Below, piece by piece: positions 58,601 through 64,000 of a DNA stretch of 64,000 bases. The first letter of the stretch is position 1, and each line of letters opens with the position of its first letter. The stretch is from a virus, in the IMG/VR virus record IMGVR_UViG_3300021185_001461, positions 1-64,000 of that record. One strand, given 5' to 3'. The notes under the pieces are model-generated. The model saw only the letters and a list, made by a program, of their open reading frames with translations, made no database searches and had not been told where the DNA came from. Both the position numbers and the translations under genes were made by a program.

Positions 58601-58868
58601 CTACTGTTGTAGTACTTAACCATCCTTCAATTGCACCGTCTGTCCAACTACTGTCTGAACTTACACCTAATGTTAAATCAATAGCATTACTACCACCACT
58701 ATTTGCTTCTAGGTATGCTTTTGTTACAAGATCTTGTTGATCTACTGGATCAGATGCGTTTTTAACAATCTTCGCTGAAACATCAATATTACTTGTGGAT
58801 CCTGCATCTAATATTAGGTCAGATTCTGATTTAATTTTATCTGCCTGATGATTTATGTTTATAGCCAA
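55650..58868 (-). CDS. Giant PKD-domain fibre/adhesin (1072 aa)
   Basis: Residues about 100-530 contain a run of PKD-like (Ig-fold) domains marked by W-G-D-G and HTY/HKY ends: NWGDGSSTTATTDSTPTHTY, WDWGDGSADD, RWDFGDGTITTVNAG, YDWNDGSANDNEAG. The rest is beta-rich, and the C-terminus holds a Gly/Asn-rich tip (GSDTGNGGNGSDGCALTGSD). The N-terminal part (residues 1-90) resembles the fibre attachment modules of its neighbours. Such Ig-like repeats usually bind glycans on the cell surface. Late-type box upstream. Confidence 0.8.
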   Translation of the reverse strand: MAININHQADKIKSESDLILDAGSTSNIDVSAKIVKNASDPVDQQDLVTKAYLEANSGGSNAIDLTLGVSSDSSWTDGAIEGWLSTTTVGDAIDDINEALLNVQNNTFVKGVDFTANIVTGGAGLTSTLTITADGNPNRYTINWGDGSSTTATTDSTPTHTYSTNTGSPFDVTVTAFNNNGSGTGSTSTKIREDYITIFTGDPAVSFVVYDAPTGGNAITYWDDGDTVYFENTTTNTSGAVIQYTWDWGDGSADDVINSDSVAGGVGGGRLSHTFALSTEAEVQRTVTLTLDSHSTATPSILPLDDDASYKIYDDHTPDTTSNITTGINEESNAGLTVTFTNNTENTIGSYSTYGTTYRWDFGDGTITTVNAGSNQSGDTGRTITHKYTLSNNSTPADYTGNLQVVSNHTSSPFESTDFVIHVEPDVRANISGSADTVSDRNGDNIYDVYDGVDYNGVNRALVTVNNTSENGDNHEYDWNDGSANDNEAGLNSVQHDFTGVTPGNYQLDFTATGTPDITAQTDSASLTFQVNAVPNAPGGLSTKTITLTDSAQGIDPKLANNFTDNSATSPVSAGASLKTNTERRYTNGTIDTSIAQNVYNGLSGTATAIVNGSADGSKAFTTSLNENGTFDSLVISDQRDANDSISSSTYPTGFYQTFDAKITKPFAEYSTGVNDQRIEHNATGNTNYVTVICDDLTSVPTIDLASATLTESTAGSYRYISGIPYYNTGNPQLTLSGASLSNWIGQAYRDTNNVFEIANGNNSESTSGATISTQYKGYADLEAVSYLTSGIPNANTGFGSSYALADQTINITTSSVKAVETLKFKANNVNGSSNYAELTNTAVQVHTANPTGVLEDDIPVASGLGNGVITDDGIRVADFISSTTDTPAISSSTNYISTPFTGAISVSGTQEATVRWGVLKHDTTDYSTGYLPVGPDRSSDTGTQYFTFAFRRQVVANFNISINSTGIAGLWIAAPGTGVDTASGLNGWLDCTSQYAGAGVPGSDTGNGGNGSDGCALTGSDTVPTGSSINSSYTMTLGSENMSNATNNVVLVRVALASGKQITSISIGETS

Positions 58869-58910
58869 CTTCTTCTATTCCTCACAATTTCGCTTCGCTC
58901 TTGCGTTTTT

Positions 58911-58918
58911 GTATTTAT
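58911..58918 (-). promoter_or_regulatory. Late promoter-like box (AATAAATAC)
   Basis: Minus-strand ATAAATAC 42 bases before the ATG at 58868. Confidence 0.65.
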
Positions 58919-58939
58919 TTTGTTTTTTCTAGCTTTGCT

Positions 58940-59539
58940 TTATGCTATGCTAGAACCATAAACAGAAAGAATAGACCAACCAGAACTTGTATAAATTAAA
59001 TCTATACTTTGTCCTGCTGTTGTAAAAGATATTGTATTAAAACCATTTGCAGTATCCGGTGTTACAACTACTGTACCACTTGGTGCTGATATAACAACTA
59101 TTGTTTTTCTTTCACCTACTTCTCCATTTGCTAAACTTAATGCCAAATCAGTACTTACATCTATATACAACATTCCTGTTGTGCTAGAAGATGCTGAGTT
59201 TGTTACTGATTGCGGTATTGTTACTGCTTTTTGAGAATAAGATGTATTCCAAGGTTTTATAGTGCTACCTATGTTATATATGATCCCAGAGGCTGTGTTT
59301 GGAATAACATGGCTGCTTATATTGGCATTTATTGCCAATGAGCCTCCTCCATTGCCTAGTGATATAACATCTCCGTTTACTAAAAGAGTTCCACCTACAT
59401 ACATATTTCCTGATGTATAATGGCCTCCTTTAATATGAAGTGCTGCACCTACTGGATCAACAGGAGATACGCTAACGTCTAATGCATTAGTGCTTTCAAT
59501 TACTAGTGTTCCAGAATCTGGGTTAATGTGTGATGACAT
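58940..59539 (-). CDS. Small structural/fibre protein (199 aa)
   Basis: A Gly/Ser/Thr/Val-rich beta protein with short strand repeats (ALHIKGGHYTSGNMYVGGTL, VVVTPDTANGFNTISF). It is not clearly related to the neighbouring fibres but shares their composition and a late-type box 35 bases upstream. It could be a tip, a head-decoration protein or a fibre connector. No chaperone or enzyme motif. Confidence 0.6.
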   Translation of the reverse strand: MSSHINPDSGTLVIESTNALDVSVSPVDPVGAALHIKGGHYTSGNMYVGGTLLVNGDVISLGNGGGSLAINANISSHVIPNTASGIIYNIGSTIKPWNTSYSQKAVTIPQSVTNSASSSTTGMLYIDVSTDLALSLANGEVGERKTIVVISAPSGTVVVTPDTANGFNTISFTTAGQSIDLIYTSSGWSILSVYGSSIA

Positions 59540-59574
59540 AATACTTTTTCCTACTACTTCCTATTATTATATAT

Positions 59575-59582
59575 GTATTTAT
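59575..59582 (-). promoter_or_regulatory. Late promoter-like box (GATAAATAC)
   Basis: Minus-strand GATAAATAC 35 bases before the ATG at 59539. Confidence 0.7.
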
Positions 59583-59610
59583 CAAAGACAGAGAGTTTTT
59601 GCTGCTCAAA

Positions 59611-59634
59611 GAAAAAGACGCTCTAAAGCGCCTT
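59611..59634 (-). terminator. Intrinsic terminator of the structured RNA unit
   Basis: Stem AAGGCGCT/AGCGTCTT (one G-U pair), four-base loop, then TTTTTC on the minus strand. It ends the transcript predicted to start near 59856. Confidence 0.8.
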
Positions 59635-59856
59635 TTAAAAAATAAGCAAAATAGGTAGGACTCGGTTATACCTACAAGCACGTACACAGAATACCATTCT
59701 ATCACGCACAACCTAGTTCCGCTCGGTAGAGCAATGTGATCCTTAGTCTCTCAACCTCGAACCTGGGTACCACCCCTAACTAGTCAAGTTCGACCCTTCT
59801 GGTAAAGGCCTCTTCCTTGCACTATAAACAAAAGTTAATTATTCTCTTGTTGCTAT
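59611..59856 (-). ncRNA. Candidate structured non-coding RNA (about 245 nt)
   Basis: Flanked by a sigma70-type promoter and an intrinsic terminator and containing no convincing reading frame. Its minus-strand sequence is locally G/C-richer than the surroundings and has many complementary arms: CTAGTT/AACTAG closing a 71-nt unit (59713-59718 with 59778-59783), which encloses hairpins GGGT-GGT-ACCC (59765-59775) and GCTC-TACC-GAGC (59721-59732); then AGAAT-GGT-ATTCT (59688-59700) and GTAGG/CCTAC (59655-59659 with 59671-59675); and AAGG/CCTT (59805-59818) near the 5' end. The tRNA-sized unit lacks a proper T-arm and CCA, so it is not a standard tRNA. Function unknown; T4 also makes stable RNAs (C and D) besides tRNAs. 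Confidence 0.6.
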
Positions 59857-59862
59857 GTACTT

Positions 59863-59891
59863 AATATACAACGTTTTTGCATAAAGGTCAA
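59863..59891 (-). promoter_or_regulatory. Sigma70-type promoter of the structured RNA
   Basis: Minus strand: -35 TTGACC (59886-59891), 17-base spacer, -10 TATATT (59863-59868). It lies just after the 50-aa basic gene. Confidence 0.7.
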
Positions 59892-59909
59892 CCTTTTTTT
59901 TAAAAAAAA

Positions 59910-60062
59910 TTAAATTTTTTGTAATCTAGGGTCTGATGCAAGAATATTCTTGTCAGCACGTGGTCTTGACAATGGTCTTTGCAGTTGTTTTTTGTGAATT
60001 GCTTTGTGTGATCGTTTAGTACGCTCTTTTTTACGAGCTATTTCGAAGTCTCTATGATTCAT
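59910..60062 (-). CDS. Small, very basic protein (50 aa)
   Basis: ATG at 60062 preceded by AGGAAGAG, a strong ribosome-binding site. The peptide starts MNHRDFEIARKKERTKRSHK and stays rich in Lys, Arg, His and Gln, which suggests binding to nucleic acid. It lies between the gp23 terminator and the structured RNA promoter. The function is unknown; an internal, DNA-associated head protein or a host-RNA-polymerase effector are both conceivable. Confidence 0.5.
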   Translation of the reverse strand: MNHRDFEIARKKERTKRSHKAIHKKQLQRPLSRPRADKNILASDPRLQKI

Positions 60063-60139
60063 AACACTCTTCCTTTTAAAGTTAAGTGCGTTCCTTCGCT
60101 AGTGCTACTTCCGTCCTAATTTAGGATGAACGTGAGAAA

Positions 60140-60167
60140 AAAATAGGCCCAATAAAGGGCCTATTTT
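60140..60167 (-). terminator. Intrinsic terminator after gene 23
   Basis: Stem AAAATAGGCCC/GGGCCTATTTT with a six-base loop, then TTTTTCTC on the minus strand, about 30 bases after the gp23 stop. It ends the 68-21-22-23 unit. Confidence 0.9.
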
Positions 60168-60195
60168 CATATTGAATATGTATTCTAGTAAAATA

Positions 60196-61359
60196 TTACT
60201 GGAATGACAAGTTACCTGAGTTAACATCAATTTTAGATAGGTAATCAGCTGCGTTACCAAGAGATGAAGCTTGGTTGTTTAGCTCAACATAACCATAACG
60301 TGTCATAAATGATACTGTTGGTTCGAATGTTGCCGGATCTAATACTGTGCCTGAGCTCATTAGTGGGATGTATGGGCAGTAAAATGCTGCTGCATCAATC
60401 TCACCGTCGCCTTTATAGCCAACTAGTACTGGAGCATTATCTGCCGCGTACTGGTCAACAAAAACACGCATAGTGCCGTTCAAAGTACCAACAAATTTAG
60501 TGTTAGTTGGAGCTTCGAATGGTCCTTCAGTTGTTCTTGCGAACGCTGAAGTTGTTGCACTTTGTAGTACAGTTAACATTGTTGGTGAAATAACAACGTA
60601 GTTACCTGCGCCTCTACGTGTACGTGCTGCGATTAAGTTAGCTGATCTGTTAATAAGAACTGCCAACGCCGCATGCTGGTCTCCAACAAACGTTGCTGTA
60701 CCAGAAACGTTACCCTGGTCATATGTGTCTGTTGCCGTACCCGCTAATGTGCGAAGTGAAGTTAAAACTTCTTGATCAATCTCAGCAGTAATTTCTTGTG
60801 CAAGTGCTTGCATAATTTCTGCTTCAACGTCTAGACCGTGCATTGAATTAGCATCTTGTGCCGCTTCAAAAGTCCAACGTGCTGATAATTTACGTGTTTT
60901 CGCTTCAACAGTTTGTTTCAATACTTGGATTGAAAGCTTCTTACCAGCTTCTGCCTCTAGTGCTGAAGTTGAAGTTGCTGTACCGTTTGATGCGTCACCT
61001 GAGTAACCTTTTGCAATTGCGAAAGGTGATAGTGCTTCATCACCAGCTGTTACGCCAGCTGCTGTTTGGCCATATCTTACTCTTAATGTGTGAATTTGTC
61101 CTACTGGACCTGTCATAGGTTGTACACCTACTAGTTCGTTTGCGATAACTGTTGGCATCACACGACGAATAACTGGAAGAATCACTTTGTTAAGTGATGC
61201 TACGTTACCTGCCATAGTTGTGCCAGCATTAGCTGATTCTGAAAGGTAGCCCTTAGTGTTTTCTAGGACTGATTCCATTACAACCTTTTTGTTACCTTCT
61301 AAGCCATCTGTAAGGGCGTCTTTTGTAACGTCCCAATTTTCAAATAGATTCTGTGTCAT
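60196..61359 (-). CDS. 23: Major capsid protein gp23
   Basis: HK97-fold major capsid protein. Length (387 aa) and blocks such as VASLNKVILPVIRRVMPTVI, ANELVGVQPMTGPVGQIHTL and RTRRGAGNYVVISPTMLTVL match marine T4-like gp23. L39-S-E41 followed by SANAG fits the prohead-protease target (L/I-x-E), so cleavage after residue 41 is expected. It is followed by a strong terminator. No gene 24 (vertex) is present in the window, in line with marine relatives. Confidence 0.96.
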   Translation of the reverse strand: MTQNLFENWDVTKDALTDGLEGNKKVVMESVLENTKGYLSESANAGTTMAGNVASLNKVILPVIRRVMPTVIANELVGVQPMTGPVGQIHTLRVRYGQTAAGVTAGDEALSPFAIAKGYSGDASNGTATSTSALEAEAGKKLSIQVLKQTVEAKTRKLSARWTFEAAQDANSMHGLDVEAEIMQALAQEITAEIDQEVLTSLRTLAGTATDTYDQGNVSGTATFVGDQHAALAVLINRSANLIAARTRRGAGNYVVISPTMLTVLQSATTSAFARTTEGPFEAPTNTKFVGTLNGTMRVFVDQYAADNAPVLVGYKGDGEIDAAAFYCPYIPLMSSGTVLDPATFEPTVSFMTRYGYVELNNQASSLGNAADYLSKIDVNSGNLSFQ

Positions 61360-61371
61360 TTGGAATTCTCC

Positions 61372-62469
61372 TTAGTTGATTCCTGCTAACTTTTTAAGGT
61401 TAATAATTTCGGCTTTACTATCAGTTTCCTGAGTCGTGTCTGCCTTGTTACCGGTAATCTCAGTCTTCTGAGATTCTGTTAGTTTTTGTGACTTAACTGG
61501 GCTTGATTCGTTTAATACTGTTGGTAAGTATTTGTTGAATTGAGCTTTAAGTTTACTTGTGCTTACGCTTTCAAGTAAATTGTTCATTAATTCACGCTTA
61601 TCTTTAGATAGTGGAGACATAAGTTCAGTCATAACTGCCTCACGCTCACGGCTTTCATTGATCTTCGCAACTTGTTTTTCTGCTACATCAATCTTTGCCT
61701 CTCTATCTGCAATTTCTTTTTGTGATTCGTCAAGTTGACTTTTCACATCTGAAAGTTCTTTTGAAAGTTTTGAAATGTGTGTTCCTTCAGCTATATGAGA
61801 ACTCATAAACTCAGCTGCAAAAGTTTCGAACAATTTACGTCCGAACATATTTTCTTTTGCTTGCTTGATGTCTTCTTTCAACGTACCTAATTCTGTTGAC
61901 AATGTTGTATCAACAATACTAGCTAGTTTGCCAGAAGCTTTGTTTATAAAGTCTTCTTTTGCTTTAGTGATCATTTCTTTACCTTCCGCGACAAGTTTTA
62001 CCTTTTGTTCAATAAGGTCTTTCTTATCACTATGGAATTCATTAAGTTCTGAAGTAAGTTGTTCCATCACAAAATCTTCTAGCTTCTCAAAGTTGCCTTC
62101 TTGTAGCTTTCTGTCTTTGCGTAGTTCTGTAATTTCCTTGTTAAGCGTTTCCATAACAAACTTATCAAGTATTTCTGCATGTTGCGAAATTTGACGTTTA
62201 TACTCAACTTGAGCTTCTACTGCCGCTTTTTTGTCCGCTGCAAATTCTTTCAATTCGGTATTAATCGTATCTGATACCATGGCATCTAGTGCTTCCACCA
62301 TTGATGTCTTATCAGTTTCGTACCTGTTAGCGAATTCTTCACGTAATTCAGCAGTGATCTCTTCACGAGCTTCTGTTAAACGTTCTTCCCATGCTTCTGA
62401 AAGTGTTGAACGCACTTCCTCAGAAAGGACTTCGGAACTTAGGAGTTGTTCTATTGCATTATTAGCCAT
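61372..62469 (-). CDS. 22: Prohead scaffold protein gp22
   Basis: The main internal scaffold, degraded by gp21 during head maturation. The 365-aa protein is a long, highly charged alpha-helical coiled coil with Glu/Lys heptads almost throughout and a short C-terminus (EIINLKKLAGIN) that may contact the shell; this end resembles the LSGI motif of other late proteins here. Position directly before gene 23 and after 21 is as in T4. There is a 12-base gap to 23. Confidence 0.9.
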   Translation of the reverse strand: MANNAIEQLLSSEVLSEEVRSTLSEAWEERLTEAREEITAELREEFANRYETDKTSMVEALDAMVSDTINTELKEFAADKKAAVEAQVEYKRQISQHAEILDKFVMETLNKEITELRKDRKLQEGNFEKLEDFVMEQLTSELNEFHSDKKDLIEQKVKLVAEGKEMITKAKEDFINKASGKLASIVDTTLSTELGTLKEDIKQAKENMFGRKLFETFAAEFMSSHIAEGTHISKLSKELSDVKSQLDESQKEIADREAKIDVAEKQVAKINESREREAVMTELMSPLSKDKRELMNNLLESVSTSKLKAQFNKYLPTVLNESSPVKSQKLTESQKTEITGNKADTTQETDSKAEIINLKKLAGIN

Positions 62470-63099
62470 CTAGCTTCTCCTAATGTTTAGTTTTTCAATG
62501 AACTTTAATACTTCCTTCTGGAGGTATGTTTCGGCTAAATTATCGTCTTTTGCCGCAGCAGCAACGTCAAGTAAGATGTTACCACGATGACCATTCATAA
62601 TTTGTTCATATAAAGGATCTGGGTAGGCATCTGGTGCACTTGGGTTAGCAACAATATCAACAGTTTGTATTTCAAAATCACTGACATTACCGCTTTCTGC
62701 TACATTACCACTACCTCTTGACGAAACGCCAAGTTTTACTCCATTCTCTAATAGGGTTTTACAAATATTTCCCATCGGAGTAGGTAGCAATTTTAAACGA
62801 CCATAACCGTCTTGACCGTCCATCCACATTTTTTCAATCATGTGAGATACACGGTCTAAATTAACTTGCAAATCATCTGGATGATCTGCTTCGCCTAATA
62901 CTGAATAACCAGTTTCAATTTTTTCTTGTATTGCCTTAACGGCTTTTGAAATTTCATTAACTGGATAAACTCTACTATTCTGATTACGCTTGTCACCTTG
63001 TACAAAGATACCTTGCATAAACAAGTTCTTACCTTCCTGATCTGACTCAGTAATGATTTTCGCTTGATCATAACTTAGATTCTCTTTAAGTGTAAGCAT
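62470..63099 (-). CDS. 21: Prohead core protease gp21
   Basis: A serine protease of the herpesvirus-assemblin-like fold that cleaves scaffold, core and capsid proteins at L/I-x-E. The visible blocks are LFMQGIFVQGDKRNQNSRVY near the start, the histidine in GEADHPDDLQV and LGVSSRGSGNV with the catalytic serine region. Length of 209 aa matches T4 (212). Only two bases separate it from the core protein gene. Confidence 0.92.
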   Translation of the reverse strand: MLTLKENLSYDQAKIITESDQEGKNLFMQGIFVQGDKRNQNSRVYPVNEISKAVKAIQEKIETGYSVLGEADHPDDLQVNLDRVSHMIEKMWMDGQDGYGRLKLLPTPMGNICKTLLENGVKLGVSSRGSGNVAESGNVSDFEIQTVDIVANPSAPDAYPDPLYEQIMNGHRGNILLDVAAAAKDDNLAETYLQKEVLKFIEKLNIRRS

Positions 63100-63101
63100 A
63101 A

Positions 63102-63956
63102 TTAGTTACTCTTGCCTTTTTTCTCAGCGCCGTGTCCTTTTGGTTCTGCTTTAAGATCGCCTGCCTCTTGTGGGCCAGTTACGTTCATATCTTTAGCATC
63201 GCCTGTTAGACCTTTTTTTGCACCTTCTGAAGATTTCTTAGACATGTCTACTGCTTTGCCGCCCATGTCGTTCTTACCTGCAACTGGTGACGCTTTACCG
63301 TCATCGCCTGCTGGCATACTTACTGGAGCTGCTTTTAGTTCTGCACCTTCTTCGATTTCTTCTGAGTCTTCATCAGTTTCAGCATCAGTTTCTTCAATTA
63401 CTGGAGATACTGCTTCTTCCATTTCTGGTTCCATTTCTGGTTCCATTTCTGGTTCCATTTCTGGCATAGCTTCTTCTTCTGAATCACCCATTACTTTGGC
63501 AAATTCTGCTTTAAGATCAGCTAGTGCGTCTTCGACGTTTACTAACTTATCTTCAATTTCTTCATGCTCTTCTTCGTGATCGTCTGTTTCACCGTCACTG
63601 TCGAAGTCCATGTCGCCATCTTCATCAGATAGTTCCATTTCAGCTTCTGGCTCTGTTAGCTCAGATTCAGGTGCGTCTTCGCCCTCTTCATCTTCGCCGT
63701 ACATTTCCTCGGCTTTAATTTCCTCATCGTCTTCTTCGATGTCGTCGATAAAGTCATCAGCTTTTTCTCCGCCGATCGCTTCATCTATTTCTTCTTCCGC
63801 TACTTCATCTTCAACAACTTCGTCAGCTTCGACTAGGTCATTCCAGATTTCACGTGCTTTTTCTACGAATGCTTCGTGTAATAAATCAGAAGCTTTTGCT
63901 TCTTCACCATTAACTAGGCTTTCTATCACTTTAATATAACGTTCGCGAGTACTCAT
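63102..63956 (-). CDS. 68: Prohead core protein, gp68-like (284 aa)
   Basis: The start is the ATG at 63956 (MSTRERYIKVIESLVNGEEA). After a helical N-terminal domain of about 60 residues, the protein is extremely acidic with a short tandem repeat of MEPE (four units, 63419-63466), and ends in a Lys/Gly-rich tail. The N-terminus and location before 21 fit gp68 of marine T4-like phages; the acidic repeats are longer than in T4 (141 aa). It is probably cleaved during maturation. Confidence 0.78.
   Translation of the reverse strand: MSTRERYIKVIESLVNGEEAKASDLLHEAFVEKAREIWNDLVEADEVVEDEVAEEEIDEAIGGEKADDFIDDIEEDDEEIKAEEMYGEDEEGEDAPESELTEPEAEMELSDEDGDMDFDSDGETDDHEEEHEEIEDKLVNVEDALADLKAEFAKVMGDSEEEAMPEMEPEMEPEMEPEMEEAVSPVIEETDAETDEDSEEIEEGAELKAAPVSMPAGDDGKASPVAGKNDMGGKAVDMSKKSSEGAKKGLTGDAKDMNVTGPQEAGDLKAEPKGHGAEKKGKSN
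63419..63466 (-). repeat. 12-bp tandem repeat, four units
   Basis: Four consecutive copies of a 12-base unit (CCATTTCTGGTT on the plus strand, last copy diverging) inside the core-protein gene, encoding MEPE repeats. Likely slippage-prone. Confidence 0.9.
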
Positions 63957-63989
63957 TTGACATTCTCCTTTATCGAGGTTATAACACAT

Positions 63990-63997
63990 GTATTTAG
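63990..63997 (-). promoter_or_regulatory. Late promoter-like box variant (CTAAATAC)
   Basis: Minus-strand CTAAATACA 33 bases before the core protein ATG at 63956, a one-base variant of the other boxes, close to the window edge. Confidence 0.5.
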
Positions 63998-64000
63998 TCT

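Noticed and set aside
59523-59711. 62-codon minus-strand reading frame through the RNA unit
   Set aside because: It crosses the predicted RNA's terminator, lacks a ribosome-binding site and overlaps the start of a good gene.
59713-59783. tRNA gene on either strand (D-arm-like GGTAGAGC; 6-bp closing stem; 71-nt size)
   Set aside because: No 5-bp T-arm with TTC-type loop, no clear anticodon arm and no CCA at the right place; reported instead as part of a structured RNA candidate.
59611-59856. One- or two-piece tmRNA
   Set aside because: I see no resume codon followed by an AxxNYALAA-type tag and no standard acceptor/T-arm, so this reading lacks support.
63112-63939. Long plus-strand Ser-rich frames opposite the core protein gene
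   Set aside because: Antisense of Asp/Glu/Ala-rich codons gives Ser/Leu-rich open frames; no start signals.
1-64000. Integrase, attachment site, transposase or toxin-antitoxin pair
   Set aside because: No protein with these signatures and no duplicated att-like sequence was seen; the gene content is that of a lytic T4-like phage.

Overview
The window is a contiguous piece of a strictly lytic, AT-rich T4-like myovirus genome. The evidence is the near-complete T4 core set: replication and recombination genes 41, 61, uvsW, uvsX and 32; terminase genes 16 and 17; head genes 21, 22, 23 and a 68-like core protein; sheath 18 and tube 19; neck and tail-completion genes 4, 13, 14 and 15; and dNMP kinase gene 1. 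Low G+C, the compact -1/-4 gene overlaps and many small proteins of the marine T4-like type point to a marine phage. A SAR11 (Pelagibacter) host is my best guess, with a picocyanobacterium as the alternative. No photosynthesis gene, integrase, IS element, CRISPR array or convincing tRNA is present. The window does not reach the portal (gene 20), the polymerase (43) or the clamp (45).

Layout. Almost everything reads on the minus strand, so the window runs from the 3' side to the 5' side of transcription. From left to right: 0-6.4 kb, unknown genes, a nucleotidyltransferase-like protein, helicase gp41, primase gp61 and a virion-type protein. 6.4-11.1 kb, small conserved genes including a DnaE-derived mini-protein, a gp62-like protein, UvsW and a DUF3147-type membrane protein. 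11.2-16.4 kb, an AAA ATPase, a winged-helix protein, UvsX and gp32. 16.4-19.2 kb, a 940-aa acidic protein. 19.3-23.9 kb, an island of five 2-oxoglutarate/Fe(II)-oxygenase-like genes, a PLP-fold enzyme and a Prx5-type peroxiredoxin. 23.9-33.8 kb, terminase, a QueC-like PP-loop enzyme, acidic virion-type proteins, gp4, gp19 and gp18. 33.9-39.3 kb, another oxygenase, a methyltransferase-like protein, gene 1 and gp13. 39.1-40.6 kb, a small early-type operon. 40.8-41.7 kb, an SbmA/BacA-type peptide transporter. 41.8-44.7 kb, the main plus-strand island (gp14, gp15, Nudix). 44.7-46.9 kb, glycosyltransferase-like genes. 47-59.5 kb, tail-fibre and adhesin genes. 59.6-60.1 kb, a candidate structured RNA and a 50-aa basic peptide. 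60.2-64 kb, capsid gene 23, scaffold 22, protease 21 and the 68-like core protein.

Regulation is readable. Replication and accessory operons are preceded by host sigma70-type promoters (TTGACA-N17-TATAAT-like). Three of these share an inverted repeat GTAAGANNTCTTNC inside the spacer, a candidate operator. Structural genes are preceded by an ATAAATAC box that matches the T4 late promoter TATAAATA. Several intrinsic terminators separate the units.

The most unusual content is the oxygenase/PLP/peroxiredoxin island, the phage-encoded SbmA homologue, the promoter-hairpins-terminator unit at about 59.6-59.9 kb, a DNA polymerase III alpha-derived mini-protein, and a repeated RLRELSGI(K/T)E motif that looks like a prohead-protease site and is carried by a 33-bp DNA repeat. 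All functional calls come from motif reading by eye; no database search was run.
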